A stretch of 64,000 bases of DNA from Thiobacillus sp. 65-29 (GTDB lineage: Bacteria; Pseudomonadota; Gammaproteobacteria; Burkholderiales; Thiobacillaceae), in contig MKWN01000016.1 of the NCBI GenBank assembly GCA_001899775.1, positions 124,001-188,000 of the forward strand, in the 5' to 3' direction. The translations under genes and the position numbers were made by a program. The notes under the pieces are model-generated. The model searched no databases. It saw only the letters and a list, made by a program, of their open reading frames with translations, and was not told where the DNA came from. Positions 26,922 to 34,352 of the stretch are shown piece after piece (the stretch's first letter is position 1; every line of letters begins with the position of its first letter).

Positions 26922-26939
26922 GCCGCCGCAGGCGGCCGG

Positions 26940-27185
26940 TCATGTACTCTGTACCGGGCCGATAGTTGTAGGACTGAAAATTGATGAAAGGACCGACGTT
27001 GTCCAAAGTGCTGCAGGGGTTCGCGCCCCCTGAATAAATACCACTCGACGCCCCCGTTGACGTGTAGGAGATCAGATTCCCGAACTCGACAAAGCACACA
27101 TGCGCCCATCTCGCTGCTGTTGGGGTTGACGTTGTAGCCGCAATCGGTGCCGCTGTAGGCATTGTTGCAGTCGGGCGTGCCGGTG
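26940..27185 (-). pseudogene. Fragment of a DUF1566/Lcl-domain surface protein
   Basis: The minus strand reads GTPDCNNAYSGTDCGYNVNP and NSSEM in one frame, then HVCFVEFGNLISYTSTGA, NPCSTLDNVGPFINFQSYNY and GTEYMTG in another. Together these match the C-terminal Lcl/DUF1566 domain common in PEP-CTERM or Vibrio-type surface proteins (GPFxNFQSYxYWSGTEY). A frameshift lies just after SSEM, the usual WS before GTEY is lost, and both ends are missing. No start or export signal is present. It is a gene remnant between a VapC gene and a degenerate PIN gene. Confidence 0.65.
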
Positions 27186-27315
27186 GCGGCGCTGGTGGGC
27201 GCACGGCTGTTCGCACATATCCGCCGGATGCAGGCGCGCTTCGACGCGCTGTGCCAGCGCATCGAGGCGGGCTACGCCGAAACAGCCGAGGCCGGTGGGC
27301 TAACGGCGATCGACG

Positions 27316-27660
27316 ATGCGCGCGGTGTTGGACACGGACGCCCTGCTGTCCGGCATCGCCTATCCGAGGACCGTGGTAGGAAAAATACTCAGTGCGCACC
27401 GGCACGGCCTGTCGGCAACCGAAATCAAGGACCTGGTGGATATCCTGTCGATTCAGGCCGAGGTGATCGAACCCGCGCCCGGCGGCGATCCCGCGCTGGC
27501 CGACCTGAATGATCAGCCGGTGTTGGGGACGCTGATTGCGGCGCTGCAACAGTCGCACGCCGACGCGCTCACCACGGGCGGCAAGGCTCTCTTAGCGCTG
27601 GCCGACCGCTATCCGATCCGTACCTCGGCCGAATTCTGGACGGCCTACAGCGGGCTTTGA
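27316..27660 (+). pseudogene. Degenerate PIN-family toxin with internal deletion
   Basis: 114 residues, open throughout, starting MRAVLDTDALLSGIAYPRTV. The product resembles the 'putative toxin component, PIN family' proteins of about 140 residues. After GKILSA it jumps to HRHGLSATEIKDLVDIL, lacking the roughly 25-30 residue block that carries the second acidic residue. Near the end the usual TGDKDLLAL reads [10 protein letters not shown], so two further conserved acids are gone. The first Asp pair and DLNDQPVLGTLIAALQQ remain. The nuclease should be dead. The bases just before (27190-27315) may be an antitoxin remnant but are not recognisable. Confidence 0.65.
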
Positions 27661-27766
27661 CTTCCTTCGCTACGCCGCCCATGGAAGCGAACGCGTCCAC
27701 GCGAAACTTGGCCAGTGCTCACCCCAAGTCGCTAGAATCCATGCATTGCCGTTTCAGGACACCGCC

Positions 27767-29275
27767 ATGACCGAACCGCTGCTGATCGCCAAAAACGCCA
27801 CCGCCGAACTCTTCCTGCTGCCGCAGATGGCCAACCGCCACGGCCTCGTCACCGGCGCCACCGGTACCGGCAAGACCGTCACGCTGCAGACGCTGGCCGA
27901 GCACTTCTCCAGCATCGGCGTGCCGTGCTTCATGTCGGACGTGAAGGGTGATCTCTCCGGCATCTCGCAACCCGGCGGCGGCAACGCCAAGGTGGCCGAG
28001 CGCGTCGAAGCACTGAAGCTCGAAGGCTTCGCGCACCGGGGCTATCCGGTGACACTGTGGGATCCATTCGGAGAGGCCGGACATCCGGTGCGCGCCACGG
28101 TGTCGGACATGGGTCCGCTGCTGCTGTCACGCATGCTCGATCTGAACGAAACACAGAGCGGCGTACTGAACCTGGTGTTCAAGGTCGCCGACGACAACGG
28201 CCTTTTGCTGCTCGACCTCAAGGATTTGCGTTCGATGCTGGCGTTTGTCGGTGACAACGCGAAGCAGTTCACCACCGAATACGGCAACGTCTCGGCGGCC
28301 TCGATCGGCGCGATCCAGCGCGGCCTGCTGGCGCTGGAGTCGCAGGGCGGCGAGCGGATCTTCGGCGAACCGATGCTCGACATCGCCGACCTGATCCAGA
28401 CCGACGGCGGGCGCGGCGTCATCAACATCCTGTCGGCCGACCGCCTGATGCAGTCGCCCAAGATGTACGCGACGCTGCTGCTGTGGCTACTGGCCGAGCT
28501 GTTCGAGAACCTGCCGGAAGCGGGCGATCTCGACAAGCCCAAGCTGGTGTTCTTCTTTGACGAGGCGCACCTGCTGTTCACCGACGCGCCCGCCGCGCTG
28601 GTGGAGAAGATCGAGCAGGTGGTGCGGCTGATCCGCTCCAAGGGCGTCGGCGTCTACTTCGTCACGCAAAATCCCGCCGATGTGCCCGACAAGGTATTGG
28701 CCCAACTCGGCAACCGCGTGCAACACGCACTGCGCGCCTTCTCACCGCGCGACCAGAAGGCGGTGAAGGCCGCCGCGGAAACGATGCGCGACAATCCCGA
28801 ACTCGACGAGGCGACGGCGATCACCGAACTTGGCGTCGGCGAGGCACTGGTGTCCTTTCTCGACGCCAAGGGCCGCCCCGGCGTGGTCGAGCGCGCCTTC
28901 ATCGTGCCGCCGCAAGGACAGATCGGCCCGATCAGCGACGCACAGCGCCGCCGCCTGATCCAGACTTCGCTGGTGGCCGGCGTGTACGATAAGGTCGTCG
29001 ACCGCGAATCGGCCTATGAAATTCTCAAGGCGCGGGCGGAGCAAGCGGCGCAGGCGGCGGCCGCAGCCGAGCAGGCGAAGCAGCAGGCCAAGGCGGCAGC
29101 CGCGCAACCGGCAGCAACGGGCGGCATTCTGGGTGACCTCCTCGGCGGGCGCGGAGGGCGCCGGGAGGGGGCGGTCGAGGCGATGGCGAAGTCGGCCGCG
29201 CGTTCGATCGGCAGTCAGATCGGCCGCGCCATTACGCGCGGCGTGCTGGGAAGCATTTTTGGTGGCAAGCGTTGA
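27767..29275 (+). CDS. HerA/YjgR-like P-loop ATPase (DUF853)
   Basis: A 502-residue protein matching YjgR (about 500). Walker A is [18 protein letters not shown], Walker B is [12 protein letters not shown], and [21 protein letters not shown] is the sensor/arginine region of the HerA-FtsK superfamily. The C-terminal part (about 425-500) is Ala/Gln-rich then glycine-rich ([13 protein letters not shown]). The DUF853 group is widespread but its role is not established; related HerA proteins translocate DNA with NurA. No NurA partner is adjacent here. Confidence 0.88.
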   Translation: MTEPLLIAKNATAELFLLPQMANRHGLVTGATGTGKTVTLQTLAEHFSSIGVPCFMSDVKGDLSGISQPGGGNAKVAERVEALKLEGFAHRGYPVTLWDPFGEAGHPVRATVSDMGPLLLSRMLDLNETQSGVLNLVFKVADDNGLLLLDLKDLRSMLAFVGDNAKQFTTEYGNVSAASIGAIQRGLLALESQGGERIFGEPMLDIADLIQTDGGRGVINILSADRLMQSPKMYATLLLWLLAELFENLPEAGDLDKPKLVFFFDEAHLLFTDAPAALVEKIEQVVRLIRSKGVGVYFVTQNPADVPDKVLAQLGNRVQHALRAFSPRDQKAVKAAAETMRDNPELDEATAITELGVGEALVSFLDAKGRPGVVERAFIVPPQGQIGPISDAQRRRLIQTSLVAGVYDKVVDRESAYEILKARAEQAAQAAAAAEQAKQQAKAAAAQPAATGGILGDLLGGRGGRREGAVEAMAKSAARSIGSQIGRAITRGVLGSIFGGKR

Positions 29276-29283
29276 CGTAGCGG

Positions 29284-29405
29284 CCGCCGCTCCTGTGGCG
29301 GGCTTGCGGAGGCCCGCGTGTGGACCGATGGCGTAATGGTTGCGACCGCCCGACAATCGCGGCGAGGGCGCCGCTCCTACAGGTAGGAGGCCCGCCCTCG
29401 GGCCG
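29284..29405. repeat. REP/REPIN-like inverted palindromic repeat
   Basis: The arms ATCGCGGCGAGGGCGCCGCT-CCTAC (from 29354) and its imperfect inverse copy GTAGGAGGCCCGCCCTCGGG (29384-29403) flank a two-base centre. A related short palindrome precedes them near 29286. The same sequence family occurs at 62220-62296. Such doublets are extragenic palindromes spread by RAYT transposases; no RAYT gene is in the window. The rest of the gap up to 29521 shows no gene. Confidence 0.65.
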
Positions 29406-29521
29406 ATTGGGCCTTCGTGAACCAACATCGCGGCGAGCACCCAGAGGGCATAAAGGCGCCGGTGCGCGGTTGTTGCCGCTTCAGCGGCCATACAACCGCG
29501 GCCTGCCCCTTGCGTGTGCTC

Positions 29522-30313
29522 CTACAATGCGAACAGCCGGGCGAGCTCGGCGCCTGGATCGGCAGCGCGCATGAAGGCCTCGCCGACGAGGAAGGCGTTG
29601 ACCTGGTGCTCCCGCATCCTCGCGACGTCGACCGGGGCGAGGATGCCGGACTCGGTGACGACGATGCGCTCGCTGCCGATCTTCGGCAGCAGGTCGAGCG
29701 TGGTGTCGAGGGTGACTTCGAAGGTGCGCAGATTGCGGTTGTTGATGCCCATCAACGGCGTCTTCAGCGTGAGTGCTGCTTCAAGTTCCGCCGCATCGTG
29801 TGACTCCACCAGCACCGCCATGCCGAGTTCCATCGCCAGCGCTTCCAGATCCTGCATCGCCGGCAGTTCAAGTGCGGCGACGATGAGCAGGATAGCGTCC
29901 GCACCCATCGCCCGCGCCTCGTAGACCTGCCAGGGATCGATGATGAAGTCCTTGCGCAGCACCGGCAGACCGCAGGCAGCACGCGCCTCACGGAGGTACT
30001 CGGTGCTGCCCTGGAAATACTGCGCGTCGGTCAGCACCGACAGGCAGGCGGCGCCGCCCTGCGCGTAGCTCGCCGCGATCGCGCCGGGACGAAAATCGGC
30101 GCGAATCACACCTTTCGACGGACTGGCTTTCTTGATTTCGGCGATCACCGCGGGCCGGCCGGCATCGACCTGTGCACGCAAGGCGCCGACGAAGTCGCGT
30201 GGCGCGGGCGCCGCTGCGGCCTGCGCACGCATCTCGGCGAGCGGCATGCGGGCCTGCCCGGCGGCAATTTCCTCACGCTTGGTGGCAAGGATTTTTTCGA
30301 GGATGTCGCTCAT
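29522..30313 (-). CDS. trpC: Indole-3-glycerol phosphate synthase
   Basis: A 263-residue TIM-barrel enzyme. Family blocks are [16 protein letters not shown] (catalytic Lys), [38 protein letters not shown] and VTESGI. It closes the pyrrole ring in tryptophan synthesis. It is monofunctional, without a fused TrpF. It starts seven bases after the trpD stop, in the order trpG-trpD-trpC. Confidence 0.97.
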   Translation of the reverse strand: MSDILEKILATKREEIAAGQARMPLAEMRAQAAAAPAPRDFVGALRAQVDAGRPAVIAEIKKASPSKGVIRADFRPGAIAASYAQGGAACLSVLTDAQYFQGSTEYLREARAACGLPVLRKDFIIDPWQVYEARAMGADAILLIVAALELPAMQDLEALAMELGMAVLVESHDAAELEAALTLKTPLMGINNRNLRTFEVTLDTTLDLLPKIGSERIVVTESGILAPVDVARMREHQVNAFLVGEAFMRAADPGAELARLFAL

Positions 30314-30320
30314 CGCCGTC

Positions 30321-31352
30321 TCACGAGAAGCTGCGGGTGCAGGCGACGAAAGCATCGAGCCGGGCGCGCGCCGCCCCCGATGCCAGCACCTCGCGCGCCC
30401 GTGCGATGCCCTCGCCAATGTCGGATGCGAGATTCGCGGTATAGAGCGCGACCCCGGCGTTCAGCGCCACGATTTCGCGCGCCGGGCCCGGGTGGTTGTC
30501 GAGCGCGTTGAGCAGCATGGCCTTCGATTCCTCGGCATTGTCCACGCGCAGGTGGCGGCTGGACATCATGGCCAGGCCGAAATCCTCGGGATGGATCGTG
30601 TATTCGCGTATTTCGCCGTCCCTGAGTTCGCCGACCAGGGTGGCGGCGCCGAGCGAGACCTCGTCCATGCCGTCCTGTCCGTGCACCACCAGCACGTGAC
30701 GCGCGCCCAGACGCTGCATCACGCGCACCTGGATGCCCACGAGATCGGGATGGAACACGCCCATCAGGGTGTTCGGCGCGCTGGCCGGATTGGTCAGCGG
30801 ACCAAGGATGTTAAAGATCGTGCGCACGCCCAGTTCCTTGCGCACCGGCGCCACGTTCTTCATCGCCGTGTGATGGTTGGGCGCGAACATGAAGCCGATG
30901 CCCGTGGTCTCGATGCATTCGGCCACTTGCTCCGGGTTGAGCGCGATGTTCGCGCCCAGTGCCTCCAGCACGTCGGCACTACCCGACGAGGACGACACGC
31001 TGCGTCCGCCATGCTTGGCGACACGCGCACCCGCCGCCGCGGCGACGAAAAGCGTGGCGGTGGAAATGTTGAAGGTCTGCGCGCCGTCGCCGCCGGTGCC
31101 GACGACGTCGAGGAAATTGTCGTTGGGCGGCGGCACCCTGACGGGAATCGCGAGCTCGCGCATCACCGTCGCGGCGGCCGCGATTTCGCCGACGGTTTCC
31201 TTCTTGGTGCGCAGGCCGGTGAGGATCGCGGCGGTCATCACGGGCGAGATTTCGCCCGCCATGATCTGGCGCATCAGCGCGACCATTTCGTCGAAGAAAA
31301 TCTCGCGATGCTCGATGGTGCGCTTCAGCGCTTCCTGCGGTGTGATGGACAT
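30321..31352 (-). CDS. trpD: Anthranilate phosphoribosyltransferase
   Basis: A 343-residue enzyme starting [18 protein letters not shown]. The PRPP site is [19 protein letters not shown], followed by [20 protein letters not shown] and [13 protein letters not shown], all diagnostic. It transfers phosphoribose to anthranilate. It lies between trpG and trpC. Confidence 0.97.
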   Translation of the reverse strand: MSITPQEALKRTIEHREIFFDEMVALMRQIMAGEISPVMTAAILTGLRTKKETVGEIAAAATVMRELAIPVRVPPPNDNFLDVVGTGGDGAQTFNISTATLFVAAAAGARVAKHGGRSVSSSSGSADVLEALGANIALNPEQVAECIETTGIGFMFAPNHHTAMKNVAPVRKELGVRTIFNILGPLTNPASAPNTLMGVFHPDLVGIQVRVMQRLGARHVLVVHGQDGMDEVSLGAATLVGELRDGEIREYTIHPEDFGLAMMSSRHLRVDNAEESKAMLLNALDNHPGPAREIVALNAGVALYTANLASDIGEGIARAREVLASGAARARLDAFVACTRSFS

Positions 31353-31444
31353 GACAGAGCCTGATCGGACGACAACAACCCAGCCGCCGACCACTGAGAA
31401 ATCGAAGCCGCGATTATCGCATGAACCGCGGCACGACCGCCCGC

Positions 31445-32020
31445 TCAGGCCGCGACGGTCTGCGCGAGAAAATTGCGCAGCAAGGCATGGCCGTGCTCGC
31501 TGAGAATGGACTCGGGGTGGAACTGCACGCCCTCGACTGCCAGCGTCCGGTGACGTACACCCATGATTTCGCCGTCATCGGTCCAGGCGGTGATTTCCAG
31601 ACAGTCGGGCAGCGACGCGCGCTCGATCACCAGCGAATGGTAGCGGGTGGCGCGAAAGGGGTTCGGCAGCCCCTTGAACACCCCGACACCGAGGTGGTGG
31701 ATCATCGACGTCTTGCCGTGCATCAGCTCCTTCGCGCGGATGATTTTTCCACCGAAGGCCTGGCCGATGCTCTGGTGGCCCAGGCATACGCCAAGAATAG
31801 GAATCCGGCCGGCGAATTCCTTGATCAGCGGTACGGACACGCCGGCCTCGCTGGGCGTGCACGGCCCCGGTGAAACGACGATGTGATCGGGTTTCAAGGC
31901 GGCGATGCCGGCGAGGTCGATCTCGTCGTTGCGCACCACCTCGACCTCCTCCCCGAGCTCACCGAAATACTGCACCAGGTTGTAGGTGAAGCTGTCGTAA
32001 TTGTCGATCATTAGCAGCAT
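31445..32020 (-). CDS. trpG: Anthranilate synthase glutaminase component
   Basis: A 191-residue class I glutamine amidotransferase. The nucleophile Cys is in [18 protein letters not shown] and the His-Glu pair is in VQFHPESIL. It feeds ammonia to TrpE. The first codons (MLLMI) lie inside the 17-bp direct repeat that bounds the island, so its promoter and leader now come from the island end; the ribosome site is a modest AGGA ten bases before the ATG. No trpE is next to it. The enzyme itself looks intact. Confidence 0.95.
   Translation of the reverse strand: MLLMIDNYDSFTYNLVQYFGELGEEVEVVRNDEIDLAGIAALKPDHIVVSPGPCTPSEAGVSVPLIKEFAGRIPILGVCLGHQSIGQAFGGKIIRAKELMHGKTSMIHHLGVGVFKGLPNPFRATRYHSLVIERASLPDCLEITAWTDDGEIMGVRHRTLAVEGVQFHPESILSEHGHALLRNFLAQTVAA
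32004..32020. repeat. att direct repeat, left end (trpG start)
   Basis: TCGATCATTAGCAGCAT; read on the minus strand it is the first 17 bases of trpG. The copy at 40055-40071 differs only by C for the central T. Confidence 0.8.
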
Positions 32021-32072
32021 ATAGCTTGCATCCTATTGATTTACATGGATTGCTGCCAGTCTATTGCTTGCA

Positions 32073-32093
32073 GATACCCCCATGAGTACCCCC
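32073..32093. promoter_or_regulatory. Probable integrase arm-type sites, left end
   Basis: Two direct TACCCCC units (GATACCCCC then, six bases on, TACCCCC) match the spacing of the pair at 39914-39934 at the other end. Short direct repeats inside both ends are the usual arm sites of this integrase class. The rest of 32021-32266 shows no gene. Confidence 0.6.
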
Positions 32094-32266
32094 TTTTTCG
32101 GTTGATACCCTATCTAGGCGGCTCGAAACCGAATGCGGGAAAAGCGGTTATTGTCCCCTATATCGGCCACGCCTCAAACCGTCGCCCACCAAGCGCCACA
32201 GCTTGAAGAGGCAACCGAAAGCAGCCGCCAGGAAGTCACACAACAAACATAAGGAAGGGGAGAGAA

Positions 32267-32518
32267 ATGGAAAGCGACTGCAGCGCTGGATGGATTGCCG
32301 CAGGAATCATTTTTGCCGTTGCCTATTGGGGTTCATTCTTTGACGACAACAAGGCGACCGTGTACGGCGAAGAGTTTGGCCTGCCGGTGAATTGCAGGGC
32401 CTACATTCAGGAATCAGTAGACGGCTTTAGAGCAGGAAGATACAGCGCCACCGAAGCCATGAATGGACTAGAGCGAAATTGCGGGGCCAACGGTGCCTCA
32501 TGGAAAAACAACCGTTGA
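32267..32518 (+). CDS. Small membrane-anchored protein of unknown function (island cargo)
   Basis: 83 residues with a strong AAGGGGAGAG ribosome site before the ATG. One hydrophobic segment (about residues 8-25, GWIAAGIIFAVAYWGSFF) could be a membrane anchor or uncleaved signal. The rest is soluble with two cysteines (VNCRAYI and LERNCGANG) that could pair in the periplasm. It is the only island gene on the plus strand and lies at the cargo end. Its composition is lower in GC than the core genes. No family recognised. Confidence 0.6.
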   Translation: MESDCSAGWIAAGIIFAVAYWGSFFDDNKATVYGEEFGLPVNCRAYIQESVDGFRAGRYSATEAMNGLERNCGANGASWKNNR

Positions 32519-32566
32519 CCGTCTGCTCGCGGTGCCGGCGATCTTCACGTTCGCCAAAGCAGACTG

Positions 32567-32929
32567 TCAATAATCATCCACATCGTCATCTGCGTTCCCC
32601 AGCCAGCGGCCTGCCGGGTCACCCTTATCGTCGATTATGCACTCCACACAAACTTGCCCTAGCCCATGGGTAGTTCGCCCGCAGTAAGGACAAAGAGGGA
32701 GTCCACCATGGATCTCATAATCTGAAAGGTATTCAATATGTTCATATCCTTCATCAAATTCGGGTATCAATGGCTTTGCGGGTAAAAGGGTAGGCGGGGC
32801 AAGCACAGTCCAACCGGTAGAGGAGCGACCAACTCCTGTACATATAGAAAGTTTTCCCGCTAGTTTCTTGGCTCTGAATGAAGCGGTTTCGTAGTCTGGA
32901 TGCTCTTCGATAACGACAAGCTTTTCCAC
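32567..32929 (-). CDS. Zinc-ribbon protein of unknown function (island cargo)
   Basis: 120 residues. A four-cysteine ribbon CPYCGRTTHGLGQVCVEC lies near residues 80-97, between an N-terminal alpha/beta region (MEKLVVIEEHPDYETASFRA) and a very acidic tail (GNADDDVDDY). The start is a GTG preceded directly by a run of eight G and seven A bases, which would act as a G-rich ribosome site. No family recognised. Position at the variable end suggests cargo. Confidence 0.6.
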   Translation of the reverse strand: MEKLVVIEEHPDYETASFRAKKLAGKLSICTGVGRSSTGWTVLAPPTLLPAKPLIPEFDEGYEHIEYLSDYEIHGGLPLCPYCGRTTHGLGQVCVECIIDDKGDPAGRWLGNADDDVDDY

Positions 32930-33005
32930 TCCCCCCCCTTTTTTTATGATTTTTGCCTAGCGCATCTAGCCCCATGCTAAACGCTATTTGCGAAGCCGCA
33001 AACCT

Positions 33006-33215
33006 TTAACCGATTCGCTTCAATGCCTCGGCTTGCTCCCGCAACAGCCGCGCTACTTCGCGCAGCAGTTCGCGGGTTCCACCTTTAAAGCCGCGCATGG
33101 CGGATCGCCGCTTACCCTCTTCGGACTTCGGCCCGGTCGATTTCTCCCAGGGCTTCCATTGCCTGATTCGTTCGGCTTGCTTCGCCCGATGCTCTGGTGT
33201 CCGGTAGTAGCTCAT
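33006..33215 (-). CDS. Small conserved mobile-element protein
   Basis: 69 residues, very basic: MSYYRTPEHRAKQAERIRQW then STGPKSEEGKRRSAMRGFKGG. The TGPxxxEGKxxSxxNxxKGG-type motif occurs in small proteins of many phages and integrated elements; its function is not known to me. It overlaps the end of the 33112-33801 gene by 104 bases in another frame. The motif argues that this is the real frame at its end. Confidence 0.6.
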   Translation of the reverse strand: MSYYRTPEHRAKQAERIRQWKPWEKSTGPKSEEGKRRSAMRGFKGGTRELLREVARLLREQAEALKRIG

Positions 33216-33801
33216 CGCTTCCTCCTGTTAGTTGGGTTTGCTCGGTTTCGATTTCTCTCGCCCGCGATGGCGCGCCATTTTTTTCAGTTATAAAACTGGC
33301 CGTGCCGTTGTTGATTTGTTGCGGCCCGGTTGTCACGTTCGCCTGCCGCGCATAGACAATCGGCGGATTCTTGATCGCCGCCAGCGTTTCGAGCGTTGCC
33401 CGGCATTGTGATTGCGCCCGCAGCGCCATCCGCATGAAGCCCTCAAGGTTCGGCATATGGGCTTGCTCCATTGCCCGCTCGGAAAGGCGCACAAACACGG
33501 CTTGCAGCGCCGATGCCTGATTTATCAGCATCGCCTCGGCATGGGCCAGGTCGCCCCCTTGCACCGCTGCCGCTTGATCGCGCAGGGTCGCCAGCATTGT
33601 CGGGGTGTCGATTCCATCCGCTAGAACCTTCGGCTGCATCATCCCGACGATACGGTGAGCGGCAAGCTCGGGCGAGTTAATCAGGCTCGCATAGGCCCGC
33701 CCTTTTTCATCATCGGAAGGCCCGGATTCGCAGGCTATCGCCTTCCTCGGGAATTTCTCTGCTTGGGTTGCTGCCGGTTTCTTCGATTTGGTCGCCATCA
33801 C
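33112..33801 (-). CDS. Conserved mobile-element protein of unknown function
   Basis: 229 residues. The helical middle part GDLAHAEAMLINQASALQAVFVRLSERAMEQ and the block MALRAQSQCRATLETLAAIKNPP recur in proteins of proteobacterial prophages and islands next to DUF3987 primases. PPIVYARQANVTTGPQQINNG follows, and the tail (after about 185) is disordered. Its function is unknown. Its start overlaps the previous gene by four bases; its tail overlaps the next gene. Confidence 0.65.
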   Translation of the reverse strand: MMATKSKKPAATQAEKFPRKAIACESGPSDDEKGRAYASLINSPELAAHRIVGMMQPKVLADGIDTPTMLATLRDQAAAVQGGDLAHAEAMLINQASALQAVFVRLSERAMEQAHMPNLEGFMRMALRAQSQCRATLETLAAIKNPPIVYARQANVTTGPQQINNGTASFITEKNGAPSRAREIETEQTQLTGGSDELLPDTRASGEASRTNQAMEALGEIDRAEVRRG

Positions 33802-34352
33802 TCGCCCCTTTCCTGATTCAGTTCCGGCCAGCGCTCCCGGCCTGGTCTAGTGTCCGGATCATCCGCGCCGGGTGCATAGCCTTCGCAGCGCCGGGGAATG
33901 TCACGGACTGGCACATAGTCCCGGCTTGCAAGAATTTCGCCCCGCCATGCAGCAAGACAACGACGCCCGGACAGGTTCGCGCATTGGCTACAGGTGCGCC
34001 GGTCATCGTCGTGAGCGGGTTCTACGTCCGGCCACTCAACCTCATAGGCTGGCGCGGTTCGCTCCGGGATCGGCTCCGCTGCCAGTGCGTCGGGGTAGCG
34101 TTCCAGAATCGCCGCATGGGTCGCGTCCGGGTTGCAATAGACTTCCAGCGGTTCGCGGTCGGCGAAGTGCAACAGCCACCCCCACGAAGTCACAGCATCA
34201 GCCGTTTTTGCATCCGTGGGGTTTGCTAATGCTAAAGGTGCTAATTTTGCTAATGGTTCGCCTTCCCCCTGCCCATCATTAGCAGCTTTAGCAGGATTAG
34301 CATTAGCAGGCGTCAAGGTTTCACGTTTTCGGATCAGTGCGGCAAGGGTCAC
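33798..34352 (-). CDS. Conserved mobile-element protein with Cys cluster
   Basis: 184 residues. An Ala/Asn-rich N-terminus (about 10-50) precedes a domain with YCNPDATHAAILERYPDAL. The C-terminal part has RRTCSQCANLSGRRCLAAWRG and IPRRCEGYAP, four cysteines spaced like a metal site. The same arrangement is common downstream of DUF3987 primases in integrated elements. Function unknown. Both ends overlap neighbours by four bases, showing a tightly coupled operon. Confidence 0.65.
   Translation of the reverse strand: MTLAALIRKRETLTPANANPAKAANDGQGEGEPLAKLAPLALANPTDAKTADAVTSWGWLLHFADREPLEVYCNPDATHAAILERYPDALAAEPIPERTAPAYEVEWPDVEPAHDDDRRTCSQCANLSGRRCLAAWRGEILASRDYVPVRDIPRRCEGYAPGADDPDTRPGRERWPELNQERGE

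Noticed and set aside
27162-27315. An antitoxin gene before the degenerate PIN gene
   Set aside because: A short open stretch reads helical and charged, but no start, ribosome site or family match supports it.
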